A stretch of 64,000 nt of DNA. Origin: Paraburkholderia haematera (lineage in GTDB: Bacteria; Pseudomonadota; Gammaproteobacteria; Burkholderiales; Burkholderiaceae). The stretch spans positions 310,001-374,000 of the forward strand of contig NZ_CAJNBK010000005.1 in the NCBI RefSeq assembly GCF_905220975.1, read 5' to 3'. Of this stretch, positions 9,724-18,803 are shown piece after piece. The position numbers were made by a program, and so were the translations under genes. Under the pieces are notes generated by a model. It was not told where the DNA came from, searched no databases, and saw only the letters and a list, made by a program, of their open reading frames with translations. The first letter of the stretch is position 1. Each line of letters begins with the position of its first letter.

Positions 9724-10635
9724 TCACGTCTGCCCAGACGTCGAAATCTTGCCGAGCTTGTCGATCAGCACCGCAACGAAAGTTTCCGTGACGGGCGGCA
9801 GGGTCCTGCCGCGCTTCTTGATGAGGGCGATAGGGCGGGTGAACGCGGGATCGTCGATGGGGCGGACCACCAGTTCAGGTTCCGCTCGGACCTCGCGAGC
9901 CGACGCCGGCAGGATGGTCACGCCGAGCCCGGCGCGCACCATCGCGACGGCGCTCATCATGTAGGTCGGCTCGCAGGCGATCTCCGGCGCGCAGCGGGCG
10001 TTTGCAAAGGCGCTATCGACCACGGCTCGCACACTCGTGCCTTGTGCCGTCAGCACGAGCGGCACCGCGGCGAGGTCGGCCAGCGCGATGCGCCGCCGCC
10101 GTGCCAGCGCATGGCGCTTTGGAAAAACCGCCACGAGGCGATCGATGCCCGCGTGCAGCACCTCGAAGCCCGTATCGTCCAGTTCTCCGCCGGTCAGCCC
10201 GATATCGACCTCTTCGCTGCGTACCAGTGCGTTGACCATGCTGGCGACCACGTCGCGCACATGGAAGCTCACGCGCGGCACGGCCTTCTTCGTCTCCTGC
10301 ACGAGTTCGGGCAAGACGCTGGCCGCGAATGTCGGCAGGCACGCGATCCGCACCGTGCCGCTGGTTCCCTCGCCGAGTGCCCGCGCGTCGATCAGCACAT
10401 GTTCCATATCGTGCAGCGATTTCTGCAGCAGCGGCAGCAGCTCGCGGCCGGTCGGCGTCAGCGCGACATTCCGGCTGTTGCGATCGAACAGCCGCATGCC
10501 CACCGTTTCCTCGAGGCGGCGAATCTGCACCGTCAAGGCCGGTTGGGAAAGGTGCAAGCGTGTCGCCGCACGCGTGAAGCTGCCCGTTTGCGCGACGGCA
10601 ATGAACGCGCGGATGTCGCGAAGATTCAAATCCAT
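9724..10635 (-). CDS. LysR-family regulator, divergent to CitMHS/AtuA operon
   Basis: 303 residues. The LysR helix-turn-helix is complete (RDIRAFIAVAQTGSFTRAA, LHLSQPALTVQIRRLEE), followed by a periplasmic-binding-protein-like effector domain with a normal end (GLGVTILPASA). It converges on the IclR gene and is divergent from the CitMHS transporter gene 99 bases away, the usual arrangement for a LysR activator of an adjacent catabolic operon. A perfect inverted repeat at 10656-10675 is a likely binding site. The effector is unknown, perhaps the transported carboxylate. Confidence 0.92.
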   Translation of the reverse strand: MDLNLRDIRAFIAVAQTGSFTRAATRLHLSQPALTVQIRRLEETVGMRLFDRNSRNVALTPTGRELLPLLQKSLHDMEHVLIDARALGEGTSGTVRIACLPTFAASVLPELVQETKKAVPRVSFHVRDVVASMVNALVRSEEVDIGLTGGELDDTGFEVLHAGIDRLVAVFPKRHALARRRRIALADLAAVPLVLTAQGTSVRAVVDSAFANARCAPEIACEPTYMMSAVAMVRAGLGVTILPASAREVRAEPELVVRPIDDPAFTRPIALIKKRGRTLPPVTETFVAVLIDKLGKISTSGQT

Positions 10636-10655
10636 AATGGTTTGTAATGGCTGCG

Positions 10656-10675
10656 ATCAATTCATTTCAATTGAT
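10656..10675. promoter_or_regulatory. Candidate LysR binding site
   Basis: ATCAATT (10656-10662), a 6-base spacer, then AATTGAT (10669-10675): a perfect 7-bp inverted repeat of the AT-rich kind bound by LysR proteins. It lies between the divergent LysR and CitMHS genes, close to the LysR start, as expected for autoregulation plus activation. Confidence 0.55.
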
Positions 10676-10734
10676 TTATTGTTGCCTCGAACTTACGCTG
10701 GATCACAGTAAAAAACAACACTGGAGACAAGCAC

Positions 10735-12039
10735 ATGCTGCCATTGCTGGGGCTGGCTACCATCGCCGTGCTGCTCGGCGCGATTCTGTCGAAACGGATG
10801 TCGCCACTGGTGGCGCTCATCATCGTGCCGATTGCGGCGTCGCTCATCGGCGGTTTCGGCTTTCAGACAAGCAAGTTCGTGATCGACGGGCTCAAGAGTC
10901 TCGCGCCGGTGGTCGGGATGTTCGTGTTCGCGATTCTTTACTTCGGCACCATCACCGACGCCGGCACGCTCGATCCGATCATCGACCGTATTCTGCGGGC
11001 CGTCGGCACGCGGCCCACGCGCATCGTGATGGGCACCACGCTGCTGGCGCTGCTGATTCACCTGGACGGTTCCGGCGCGGTCTGCTTTCTCGTCACGATT
11101 CCCGCGATGCTGCCGCTTTATGATCGTCTGAAGATGGACAGGCGCGTGTTGGCCGCGGCCGTTTCGATGGCCGCCGGCATCAACTTTCTGCCGTGGACGG
11201 GGCCGATGATCCGCGCGTCGGCGTCGCTGCATCTGCCGATTTCGGCCTTGTTCAACCCGCTGATCCCCGTGCAGTTGATCGGCCTGGTGTTCGTCTTCGG
11301 CATGGCCTTCTGGCTCGGGCGGCGCGAGGAAAAGCGGCTCGGCCTCACTGCCGCGAGCGCTTCCGTACCGATGCCAAAACGCGAGCTGACGCCTGAGGAG
11401 CAAGCCTTGCGCCGGCCGAAAAACTTCTGGTTCAACATCGTCTTGACGCTGGTCGTACTCGGCACGATGGTCGTAATGGGCGAGAAGATTCCGCCGGCGA
11501 TCATGTTCATGGTCGGGCTTTGTATCGCGTTGATGGTGAACTATCCGAACGTCGACATGCAGCGTAAGCGGATCGACGCTCACGCACGTGCCGCGTTGAT
11601 GATGGCCGGCATTCTGCTTGCGGCCGGCGTATTCACCGGTGTAATGCAGGGCAGTGGCATGCTGAAAGCGATGGCACAGGCGGCAGTCGGCTTCGTGCCG
11701 CCCGCGATGGCGGGCCACATTCCCGTTGCGCTCGGATTGCTGTCGATGCCGCTGAGCATGTTGTTCGATCCGGACTCTTTTTACTTCGGCGTGCTGCCGG
11801 TGATTGCCGAAGTGGCCGGCCAACTCGGCGTGCCCGCCGTGCATGTGGGCCAGGCTGCGCTGCTCGGCCAGATGACCACCGGCTTTCCGGTTAGCCCGCT
11901 CACGCCGGCGACGTTCCTCGTGGTCGGCCTGTGCGGTATCGATCTCGCCGACCATCAGAAATTCACGTTCCCCTTGCTGTTCGGCGCCTCGATCGTCATG
12001 ACGATTGCCTGCGTCGTGCTGGGGATATTTTCGCTGTGA
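10735..12039 (+). CDS. CitMHS-family citrate/metal:H+ symporter-like transporter
   Basis: 434 residues and about eleven to twelve membrane segments. The sequence (LHLDGSGAVCFLVTIPAMLPLYDRL, INFLPWTGPMIRAS near 145) matches CitMHS transporters, which import divalent-metal complexes of citrate or related polycarboxylates. GGAG lies 8 bases before the ATG. The AtuA-family gene begins 24 bases downstream, so the two are co-transcribed. This pairing suggests that the imported substrate is a tri- or dicarboxylate processed by the AtuA proteins, but neither the true substrate nor the metal can be read from the sequence. Confidence 0.9.
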   Translation: MLPLLGLATIAVLLGAILSKRMSPLVALIIVPIAASLIGGFGFQTSKFVIDGLKSLAPVVGMFVFAILYFGTITDAGTLDPIIDRILRAVGTRPTRIVMGTTLLALLIHLDGSGAVCFLVTIPAMLPLYDRLKMDRRVLAAAVSMAAGINFLPWTGPMIRASASLHLPISALFNPLIPVQLIGLVFVFGMAFWLGRREEKRLGLTAASASVPMPKRELTPEEQALRRPKNFWFNIVLTLVVLGTMVVMGEKIPPAIMFMVGLCIALMVNYPNVDMQRKRIDAHARAALMMAGILLAAGVFTGVMQGSGMLKAMAQAAVGFVPPAMAGHIPVALGLLSMPLSMLFDPDSFYFGVLPVIAEVAGQLGVPAVHVGQAALLGQMTTGFPVSPLTPATFLVVGLCGIDLADHQKFTFPLLFGASIVMTIACVVLGIFSL

Positions 12040-12063
12040 ATTGCACGGCTTTACTGAACGGAT

Positions 12064-13440
12064 GTGACCACCATGACAGCCACTCCACATAGTCGGACGG
12101 TGCGAATCGGCGCGGGCGCGGGGTATTCCGGCGACCGCATCGAACCCGCGGTCGAACTGGCGGAACACGGCGCGCTCGACTACCTCGTATTCGAGTGCCT
12201 CGCCGAACGCACGATTGCGATCGCGCAGCAGGCACGCTCCAAAGATCCTGAATTGGGCTACGACCCGTTGCTCGAAACGCGCATGAGGGCGGTGCTCCCC
12301 GCCGCTATCCGTGAGTCGGGCAACGGCGTGCGGATCATTTCGAACATGGGCGCGGCCAATCCGCTCGCGGCGGCGCGCAAGACTGCCGAGGTTGCGCGCT
12401 CGCTCGGTCTCGGCGATGTGAAGATTGCCGCCGTCACCGGCGACGATGTGCTCGAGGTCGTGCGGCAGGGCAATTTCCGCTTCGAAGAGTCCGGCGAAAG
12501 CGTCGCTTCGTACGCGGATCGGCTGGTGTCCGCGAATGCGTATCTCGGCGCGGCGGCGATTGTCGAGGCGCTGGCGGCCGGCGCGCAAATCGTTCTGACC
12601 GGACGTGTCGCCGATCCGTCGCTGTTCGTCGCGCCGTTGATCCACGAATTCGGCTGGCAGATGGACGACTGGCAGACGCTCGGGCAGGCGACCGTGATCG
12701 GCCACCTGCTCGAATGCGCGGGACAAATCACCGGTGGCTATTTTGCGGATCCGGGTTTCAAGGATGTCCCGAATCTCGCAAGGCTCGGCTTTCCTATCGC
12801 CGAAGTCGCGCCGGACGGTTCGGTGGTCATCACCAAGCTCGCGCAGGCCGGCGGACGGGTGACCGAAGCCACCTGCAAAGAGCAACTGCTGTACGAGATT
12901 CACGATCCGCAGCGCTATCTACAACCGGACGTGGTCGCCGATTTCACGCAGGTGCGTGTCGCGCAGGAAGCGCCGGATCGGATTCGCGTGAGCGGCGGGC
13001 GTGGTACGCCGCGTACTGATATGTTGAAGGTGTCGGTCGCTTACTTCGACGGCTATATCGGCGAAGGGCAGATTTCATACGGGGGTCCCGGCGCGTTGGC
13101 GCGTGCCCGCCTTGCACTCGATATCGTGCGGGAAAGGCTTGCCCTGACCGGTGTCGAGACGCGTGAATTGCGCTTCGATCTGATCGGCGTGAACGCATTG
13201 CACGGCGACACGCTGGCTGGCGCTTGCGCCGAGCCATATGAGGTGCGAGCGCGGGTCGCCGGGCGCACCGAGTCATTCGCACAGGCAGTGCAGATCGGCA
13301 ACGAGGTGGAGACGCTTTACACGAACGGCCCGGCGGGCGGTGGTGGCGTGACCAAGTCAGCGCGCGAAGTCGTCGCGGTGCAATCGGTGTTGCTGCCGCG
13401 CGAGCATGCCAGGCCGACATTCTCGCTCGTGGAGGGGTGA
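12064..13440 (+). CDS. AtuA-family (DUF1446) protein
   Basis: 458 residues from GTG 12064, or 455 from ATG 12073; neither has a strong ribosome-binding site. Motifs RIGAGAGYSGDRIEPA, IISNMGAANPLAAA, IVLTGRVADPSLFVAPL and YGGPGALARARLALDIV are characteristic of the AtuA/DUF1446 family. AtuA is needed for acyclic terpene (citronellol/geraniol) catabolism in Pseudomonas, where its reaction is not established. No other atu gene is nearby, and the CitMHS partner argues for a carboxylate substrate instead. The small following gene looks like the C-terminal domain that is fused in longer AtuA proteins. Confidence 0.85.
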   Translation: MTTMTATPHSRTVRIGAGAGYSGDRIEPAVELAEHGALDYLVFECLAERTIAIAQQARSKDPELGYDPLLETRMRAVLPAAIRESGNGVRIISNMGAANPLAAARKTAEVARSLGLGDVKIAAVTGDDVLEVVRQGNFRFEESGESVASYADRLVSANAYLGAAAIVEALAAGAQIVLTGRVADPSLFVAPLIHEFGWQMDDWQTLGQATVIGHLLECAGQITGGYFADPGFKDVPNLARLGFPIAEVAPDGSVVITKLAQAGGRVTEATCKEQLLYEIHDPQRYLQPDVVADFTQVRVAQEAPDRIRVSGGRGTPRTDMLKVSVAYFDGYIGEGQISYGGPGALARARLALDIVRERLALTGVETRELRFDLIGVNALHGDTLAGACAEPYEVRARVAGRTESFAQAVQIGNEVETLYTNGPAGGGGVTKSAREVVAVQSVLLPREHARPTFSLVEG

Positions 13441-13441
13441 C

Positions 13442-13753
13442 ATGAAATTACGAGAGCTTGCTCATTCGCGGACCGGTGATAAAGGCAATACGCTGAATAT
13501 CTCCGTCATCTGTTATGACGCGAAGCACTATGAGCATCTGCGGGCGGTGTTGACATCGGAGCGGGTCAAGACGCATCTGGGCGAGGTGGTGCGCGGCGAA
13601 GTTGTGCGTTATGAACTGCCTGGCATCGCCGCGTTCAACTTCGTACTCGGCCATGCGCTCGGCGGAGGCGTGACGCGCTCGCTCGCGCTCGATGCACACG
13701 GCAAATCGTTGAGTTCGGCTTTGATGGGGTTGGAAGTGGAGGCGCCGGCTTAG
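13442..13753 (+). CDS. Small AtuA-associated protein (detached C-terminal domain)
   Basis: 103 residues, beginning MKLRELAHSRTGDKGN one base after the AtuA stop, with GGAGGGG directly upstream. The pattern HSRTGDKGNTLNISVICYD and the C-terminal GGGVTRSLALDAHGKSLSSA are those of the ferredoxin-like domain found at the C-terminus of full-length AtuA proteins. Here it is a separate polypeptide, presumably forming a complex with the upstream gene product. Its TAG stop overlaps the TAA stop of the convergent GntR gene. Confidence 0.8.
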   Translation: MKLRELAHSRTGDKGNTLNISVICYDAKHYEHLRAVLTSERVKTHLGEVVRGEVVRYELPGIAAFNFVLGHALGGGVTRSLALDAHGKSLSSALMGLEVEAPA

Positions 13754-14460
13754 CTCCCCGCCTTGCTCAACTCGTGTGCGCGCCGAAGCCGCTCGCGGCT
13801 ATTGCTTAAATGCATTCGCATCGCGGCGCGTGCATCGTCCGCGTCCTGACGTTCGATTGCCCGATAAATCATCTGATGCTCGCTCAGCACGTTGCGCAGG
13901 TGTTCGATGTGGTCGAGCTCCGCAATTTCGGCTGAGCCGAGCCGCGTGCGCGGGCTCACTGCGCGACCGAGCTGGCTTAGCACATCGAAGAAGTAGCGGT
14001 TGCCGCTCGCTCGCGCGATCTGCAGATGAAACTCGATGTCGTGCGCGAGCGTGTCCGTACTCCCCCGCTCGAGTTCGGACTCGAAACGTTCCAGCGCCGC
14101 ACGAATCTGCTTGAGATTCTGCTCGGTTCGCCGCGCCGCGGCGAGCGCGGCCGAGGCGGCCTCTACGTCGATGCGAAATTCGATGATTGCCATCACGTCC
14201 AGCATGCTGGAGAGGTCGGCGGCGGGCAGTTGCATCGACTGTTCCGTGACCGGCTCCAGAACGAACGTGCCGATGCCGTGCCGTGTCTCGACCACTTTAG
14301 CCGCCTGCAGGCGCGAAATCGCCTCGCGAACCACGGAGCGGCTCACCGAGAGCTGCTTCATCATCGCGACTTCTGTGGGGATCCGGTCTCCCGGTCTCAG
14401 GGTGCCGCGGCGGATTTCATCGGAAAGGGTGGCCACCACTTTCTCAGTTAGGCTGCTCAT
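13750..14460 (-). CDS. GntR-family regulator, FadR/FCD subfamily, next to glucarate genes
   Basis: 236 residues from ATG 14460; a GTG at 14496 could add 12 residues. The N-terminal winged helix is standard (EIRRGTLRPGDRIPTEVAMM, LSVSRSVVREAISRLQAAKV). The C-terminal FCD domain is all-helical with the metal-binding pattern (an Asp near 145, HDIEFHLQIARASGN with two His). It is divergent from the MFS/gudD/kdgD operon and so probably represses glucarate/galactarate catabolism, derepressed by the sugar acid or an intermediate. It overlaps the AtuA-associated gene tail to tail by its stop codon. Confidence 0.9.
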   Translation of the reverse strand: MSSLTEKVVATLSDEIRRGTLRPGDRIPTEVAMMKQLSVSRSVVREAISRLQAAKVVETRHGIGTFVLEPVTEQSMQLPAADLSSMLDVMAIIEFRIDVEAASAALAAARRTEQNLKQIRAALERFESELERGSTDTLAHDIEFHLQIARASGNRYFFDVLSQLGRAVSPRTRLGSAEIAELDHIEHLRNVLSEHQMIYRAIERQDADDARAAMRMHLSNSRERLRRAHELSKAGS

Positions 14461-14887
14461 TTCTGTGGCGTGTTGACTAATCGGCTGGAAATACACACGT
14501 TGCGTGTGCGAGTGACGTCATGCGACGGTTCGACATAGCCATCATAGCGTTTGTCCGAAAAATCACGGCTCGATTCTCGCGCGCCGGGTGCTGATCGGGG
14601 CGGTGCGTTGACCTGTCGCCGACAGTGCAGTCAATATTCTATTTTATGTTGTCGGACGTCTTATTTTTATTTGTTGCTTCTAGTGAGGAAACGGCACCTT
14701 GGCCACTGCTTCCCAGTCTATATGGCGTGAGTGACAGGGTAAACACCTTGTTGGAATCGTTTGAAGGAAGAGGGTAGACTGTCGTCAGACAACGTATCAC
14801 GCGTTTCGAATCAGGATCACAGGCCTGCTCGAATGCGCCGCGGTGCGCTCAGGCAGGCCGCCCGAGTGGCCGAAACTGGAGACACCC
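14461..14887. promoter_or_regulatory. Divergent control region of GntR gene and glucarate operon
   Basis: No gene is seen. It contains TTGTCGGACG at 14649-14658 and, on the opposite strand, TTGTCTGACG at 14783-14792. Both resemble the TNGTNNNACNA operators of FadR-type GntR proteins. Nearer the GntR gene, CACACG (14494-14499) and CGTGTG (14503-14508) form a perfect inverted repeat. The stretch 14632-14672 is AT-rich (ATTCTATTTTATG) and is the likely core promoter area. The first TTGTC site lies immediately beside it. Confidence 0.5.
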
Positions 14888-16219
14888 TTGACATCTGCTC
14901 TCGCTACCGCCGCCGACCCGCTCGAGTCCGCGGTCTCGAAGGTCAAGCGGCACGTGTTGCCGCTCTTTCTGATCATGTTCATCGCGAACTACATCGACCG
15001 CGTGAACATCGGCTTCGTCAATGCCCACATGCAGACGGACCTCGGCATCGGTGCCGCCGCATACGGGCTGGGGAGCGGTTTGTTCTTTATTGGTTACGCG
15101 CTGTTCGAAGTGCCCTCGAACGTATTGATGCAGAAGTACGGTGCGCGCGCCTGGCTGACCCGCATCATGGGCACCTGGGGGCTGGTCGCGGCCGCGATGG
15201 CGTTCGTCTGGAACGATACGTCCTTCTACGTGCTGCGATTCCTGCTCGGCGTCGCCGAGGCCGGCTTTTTCCCGGGCGTGGTGTTTTATTTCACCCAATG
15301 GCTGCCGCAGAAAGAGCGGGGCAAAGCCATAGCGGTTTTTCTCTCGGGCTCCGCGCTGGCGTCGGTGCTGTCCGGTCCTATCACCGGCAGCCTGCTGTCC
15401 ATTCGCGGATTCGGCCTGCACGGCTGGCAATGGATGTTTCTCATTGAGGGCGCGTTCTCGATCGTGCTGTGTGGTGTCAGCTGGCTGCTGCTGAAGTCTC
15501 GCATTAGCGATGCCTCATGGATGACGCCTGAAGAGCGGACTGTGCTCGAAAGTGCGATCGCCGCGGAGCAGGCCGAGCGCGAGGCGCACGGCGGCGCGCA
15601 TCTGCCCACGATGAAGCTGTTGAAGGACCCGCAGATTCTGCTGTTCTGCTTCCTGTACTTTGCGATTCAATTGACCATTTACGCGGCTACGTTCTGGCTG
15701 CCGACGATCATCCGCAAGATGGGCGGCCTGTCGGATTTTCAGGTCGGCATGTACAACGCCATCCCGTGGCTTATCGCCATGGTCGCGATGTACTGCTTCG
15801 CGGTGTTGTCGGCGAAATGGCGTTTTCAGCAGGCGTGGCTGGCCGTGGCGCTCGTTATCGCGGCGTGTGGGCTGTTCGCTTCGACGTCGGGTAATCCGGT
15901 GCTGTCGTTCGTGGCAATCTGCTTCTCGGCGATCGGTTTCAAAGCGGCGTCTTCGCTTTTCTGGCCGATTCCGCAGGGTTATCTGGATGCGCGCGTTGCA
16001 GCTGCGGTTATCGCGCTGATCAATTCAGTGGGCAACCTCGGCGGATTTTTTGCGCCCGCCGCGTTCGGCTATCTGCAGCAGCACACGGGCTCGATTACCG
16101 GCGGTCTGTACGCCCTGGGCGTGGCTTCGTTGATCGCGGCGGCGGCCGGCTTCCTGGCACGCAATCGCCGCGTGAACCGCGACGCGCTGCCGGAGTCTTT
16201 GCATAGCAAAGCCCACTGA
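14888..16219 (+). CDS. MFS permease, probable glucarate/galactarate transporter
   Basis: 443 residues from a TTG at 14888, chosen because GGAGA lies 5 bases before it; the longer GTG start at 14843 lacks this. Twelve membrane segments, with IANYIDRVNIGFVNAHM and FIGYALFEVPSNVLMQKYGAR typical of the ACS family to which GudP and GarP belong. It stands first in the operon with gudD and kdgD, so hexaric-acid:H+ symport is the natural assignment, made from context plus family. It is related to, but clearly distinct from, the MFS gene at 3699-5093. Confidence 0.85.
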   Translation: MTSALATAADPLESAVSKVKRHVLPLFLIMFIANYIDRVNIGFVNAHMQTDLGIGAAAYGLGSGLFFIGYALFEVPSNVLMQKYGARAWLTRIMGTWGLVAAAMAFVWNDTSFYVLRFLLGVAEAGFFPGVVFYFTQWLPQKERGKAIAVFLSGSALASVLSGPITGSLLSIRGFGLHGWQWMFLIEGAFSIVLCGVSWLLLKSRISDASWMTPEERTVLESAIAAEQAEREAHGGAHLPTMKLLKDPQILLFCFLYFAIQLTIYAATFWLPTIIRKMGGLSDFQVGMYNAIPWLIAMVAMYCFAVLSAKWRFQQAWLAVALVIAACGLFASTSGNPVLSFVAICFSAIGFKAASSLFWPIPQGYLDARVAAAVIALINSVGNLGGFFAPAAFGYLQQHTGSITGGLYALGVASLIAAAAGFLARNRRVNRDALPESLHSKAH

Positions 16220-16344
16220 CTGGCGAACATCGTCGACCATGAATAACGCATTTCCCACTTTCTCTCCGGCACGGGTCCAGAACGCGCTTATCCAGCGCGC
16301 GGACGCCCACTTGCTGGCTCGCTAACTCAACCGGGCCCATTCTC

Positions 16345-17694
16345 ATGTCCACAAACTCATCCCAATCGAACGCTACGCCGATCGTGACCGAGCTGCGCGT
16401 CGTGCCCGTCGCCGGCCGTGACAGCATGCTGATGAATCTGAGCGGCGCGCATGGCCCGTTCTTCACGCGCAACATCGTCATTCTGCGCGACAGTGCCGGC
16501 CATACCGGCGTCGGCGAAGTGCCGGGTGGTGAGAGCATCCGCAAGACCATCGACGATGCGCGTGCGCTGGTGGTCGGTCAGTCGATCGGTAATCTTCAAG
16601 CTATCCTGAACAAAGCGCGTACGCAATTCGCAGACCGTGACGCCGGTGGCCGCGGTCTGCAGACATTCGATCTGCGCACCACCATTCACGCGGTGACCGC
16701 GCTCGAAGCCGCCTTGCTCGATCTGCTCGGTCAGCATCTGGGCGTACCCGTCGCTGCACTGCTCGGCGAAGGCCAGCAACGCGACGAAGTGGAAATGCTC
16801 GGCTACCTGTTCTATATCGGCGACCGCAACAAAACCGATCTACCCTATGCCGGCGGCGCGGAAGGGCGCGACGATTGGGAGCGCGTGCGTACCGAAGAAG
16901 CGATGACGCCCGAGGCGGTGGTGCGGCTTGCCGAAGCCGCGCAAGCGCGCTATGGCTTCAACGATTTCAAGCTCAAGGGCGGCGTGTTGCCTGGCGACGC
17001 CGAAATCGAAGCGGTCACGGCGCTCGCTGAACGCTTCCCCAACGCCCGCGTCACGCTCGACCCGAATGGCGCATGGTCGCTCGCGGAAGCGGTGCGCCTG
17101 TGCCGCGACCAGCACGACGTGCTGGCTTATGCGGAAGATCCGTGCGGCGCGGAAAACGGCTACTCGGGACGCGAGGTGATGGCCGAATTCCGCCGCGCAA
17201 CCGGTTTGCCGACGGCAACCAACATGATTGCCACCGACTGGCGCCAGATGGGTCACGCGATTCAGTTGCAGTCCGTGGATATTCCGCTTGCCGATCCGCA
17301 CTTCTGGACCATGCAGGGCTCGGTACGGGTGGCGCAGATGTGCAACGAGTGGGGTCTCACCTGGGGCTCGCACTCGAACAATCACTTCGACATTTCGCTC
17401 GCGATGTTCACGCATGTCGCGGCGGCGGCACCCGGCAAGATCACGGCGATCGACACGCACTGGATCTGGCAGGACGGTCAGCGTCTGACGCGTGAGCCGC
17501 TGCAGATCGTCGGCGGCAAGGTCAAGGTGCCTCAGGCTGCCGGCCTCGGTGTCGAGCTGGATATGGACGAGATCGAGAAGGCGCACGCGCTTTATCAGCA
17601 ACATGGCCTCGGCGCACGCGACGACGGCGTGGCGATGCAGTACCTGATTCCGAACTGGACATTCGATAACAAGCGCCCGTGTCTGGTGCGCTGA
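16345..17694 (+). CDS. gudD: Glucarate dehydratase
   Basis: 449 residues, the size of E. coli GudD. It dehydrates D-glucarate (and L-idarate) to 5-keto-4-deoxyglucarate. Enolase-superfamily features are present: the KxK pair Lys209/Lys211 in DFKLKGG, metal-ligand region LDPNGAWS and YAEDPCG, Asp317 in LADPHFW and catalytic His343 in GSHSNNHFD. It lies 125 bases downstream of the permease gene and 77 bases before kdgD, consistent with one transcript. No divergence from the family at any visible catalytic position. Confidence 0.96.
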   Translation: MSTNSSQSNATPIVTELRVVPVAGRDSMLMNLSGAHGPFFTRNIVILRDSAGHTGVGEVPGGESIRKTIDDARALVVGQSIGNLQAILNKARTQFADRDAGGRGLQTFDLRTTIHAVTALEAALLDLLGQHLGVPVAALLGEGQQRDEVEMLGYLFYIGDRNKTDLPYAGGAEGRDDWERVRTEEAMTPEAVVRLAEAAQARYGFNDFKLKGGVLPGDAEIEAVTALAERFPNARVTLDPNGAWSLAEAVRLCRDQHDVLAYAEDPCGAENGYSGREVMAEFRRATGLPTATNMIATDWRQMGHAIQLQSVDIPLADPHFWTMQGSVRVAQMCNEWGLTWGSHSNNHFDISLAMFTHVAAAAPGKITAIDTHWIWQDGQRLTREPLQIVGGKVKVPQAAGLGVELDMDEIEKAHALYQQHGLGARDDGVAMQYLIPNWTFDNKRPCLVR

Positions 17695-17771
17695 ACCGCT
17701 CATGATCTGAGCGGCGGTCTGTGCGGCCGCTCGCGCTCACTCACACTTCACGCTATTACGCTATTCAAGCT

Positions 17772-18689
17772 ATGACCTCACCTCAAGAACTCAAAGCGAT
17801 CGTTTCGGAAGGCCTGTTGTCTTTTCCGGTGACCGACTTCGACGAACAAGGCGATTTCCGCGCCGATACCTATGCCGAGCGCCTCGAATGGCTCGCGCCT
17901 TACGGCGCGACCGCGCTGTTTGCCGCCGGTGGCACGGGGGAATTTTTTTCGCTGACTAAAAGCGACTACACGAACGTGATTCGCACTGCGACCGAGACTT
18001 GCAGAGGCAAGGTGCCGATTCTTGCCGGCGCGGGCGGCCCGACCCGCGTGGCGATCGACTACGCGCAGGAAGCCGAACGTCTCGGCGCAAGCGGCGTGCT
18101 GTTGATGCCGCACTATCTGACCGAGGCATCGCAGGAAGGGATTGCCGCGCACGTCGAACAGGTGTGCAAGGCGGTGAAGAACATCGGTGTGATCGTCTAT
18201 AACCGCGCGAATTCAAAGCTGAATGCGGACATGCTCGAACGCCTCGCGGACAGCTGCCCGAACCTGATCGGCTTCAAGGACGGTGTGGGTGAAATCGAGG
18301 CGATGGTGACGATTCGCCGCCGCCTTGGCGATCGTTTCTCGTATCTCGGCGGTCTGCCGACCGCGGAAGTCTACGCCGCAGCTTATAAGGCGCTGGGCGT
18401 GCCGGTGTACTCGTCAGCGGTGTTCAACTTCATCCCGAAGACCGCGATGGACTTCTACCGCGCAATTGCCGCGGACGACCACGCGACCGTCGGCAAGCTG
18501 ATCGACGAATTCTTTTTGCCGTATCTGGCGATTCGTAACCGCCGCCAAGGTTACGCGGTGAGTATTGTGAAGGCCGGTGCGAAGCTGGTCGGCCACAGCG
18601 CAGGTCCGGTGCGTGCACCGCTGACCGACCTGACCGAAGAAGAGATGGCGCAACTCGACGTGCTGATCAGGAAGCTCGGCGCGCAATAA
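17772..18689 (+). CDS. kdgD: 5-dehydro-4-deoxyglucarate dehydratase
   Basis: 305 residues of the DapA/NAL family. It decarboxylates and dehydrates 5-keto-4-deoxyglucarate to 2,5-dioxopentanoate (alpha-ketoglutarate semialdehyde). Schiff-base Lys169 lies in IGFKDGVG, the Tyr of VIVYNRANS is present, and the N-terminal [17 protein letters not shown] motif matches. ATG 17772 is used; a GTG at 17721 would only add unrelated residues. The final enzyme of this route, the semialdehyde dehydrogenase, is not in the window. Confidence 0.93.
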   Translation: MTSPQELKAIVSEGLLSFPVTDFDEQGDFRADTYAERLEWLAPYGATALFAAGGTGEFFSLTKSDYTNVIRTATETCRGKVPILAGAGGPTRVAIDYAQEAERLGASGVLLMPHYLTEASQEGIAAHVEQVCKAVKNIGVIVYNRANSKLNADMLERLADSCPNLIGFKDGVGEIEAMVTIRRRLGDRFSYLGGLPTAEVYAAAYKALGVPVYSSAVFNFIPKTAMDFYRAIAADDHATVGKLIDEFFLPYLAIRNRRQGYAVSIVKAGAKLVGHSAGPVRAPLTDLTEEEMAQLDVLIRKLGAQ

Positions 18690-18803
18690 GCGGCGCAGCG
18701 CGTGGCAAAGTAAGCGGTCAATCCGGCGCCCCGCTCGAATCCGCAGCTACCACGTCGTGGCGAACACCTCGCGTTCGTCACGGCCGCCGCTGGCCTGCCA
18801 CGC

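Noticed and set aside
10693..12903. Minus-strand open frame of 736 codons across the CitMHS and AtuA genes
   Set aside because: It spans two well-supported plus-strand genes and the promoter between LysR and CitMHS; its composition is that of an antisense shadow.
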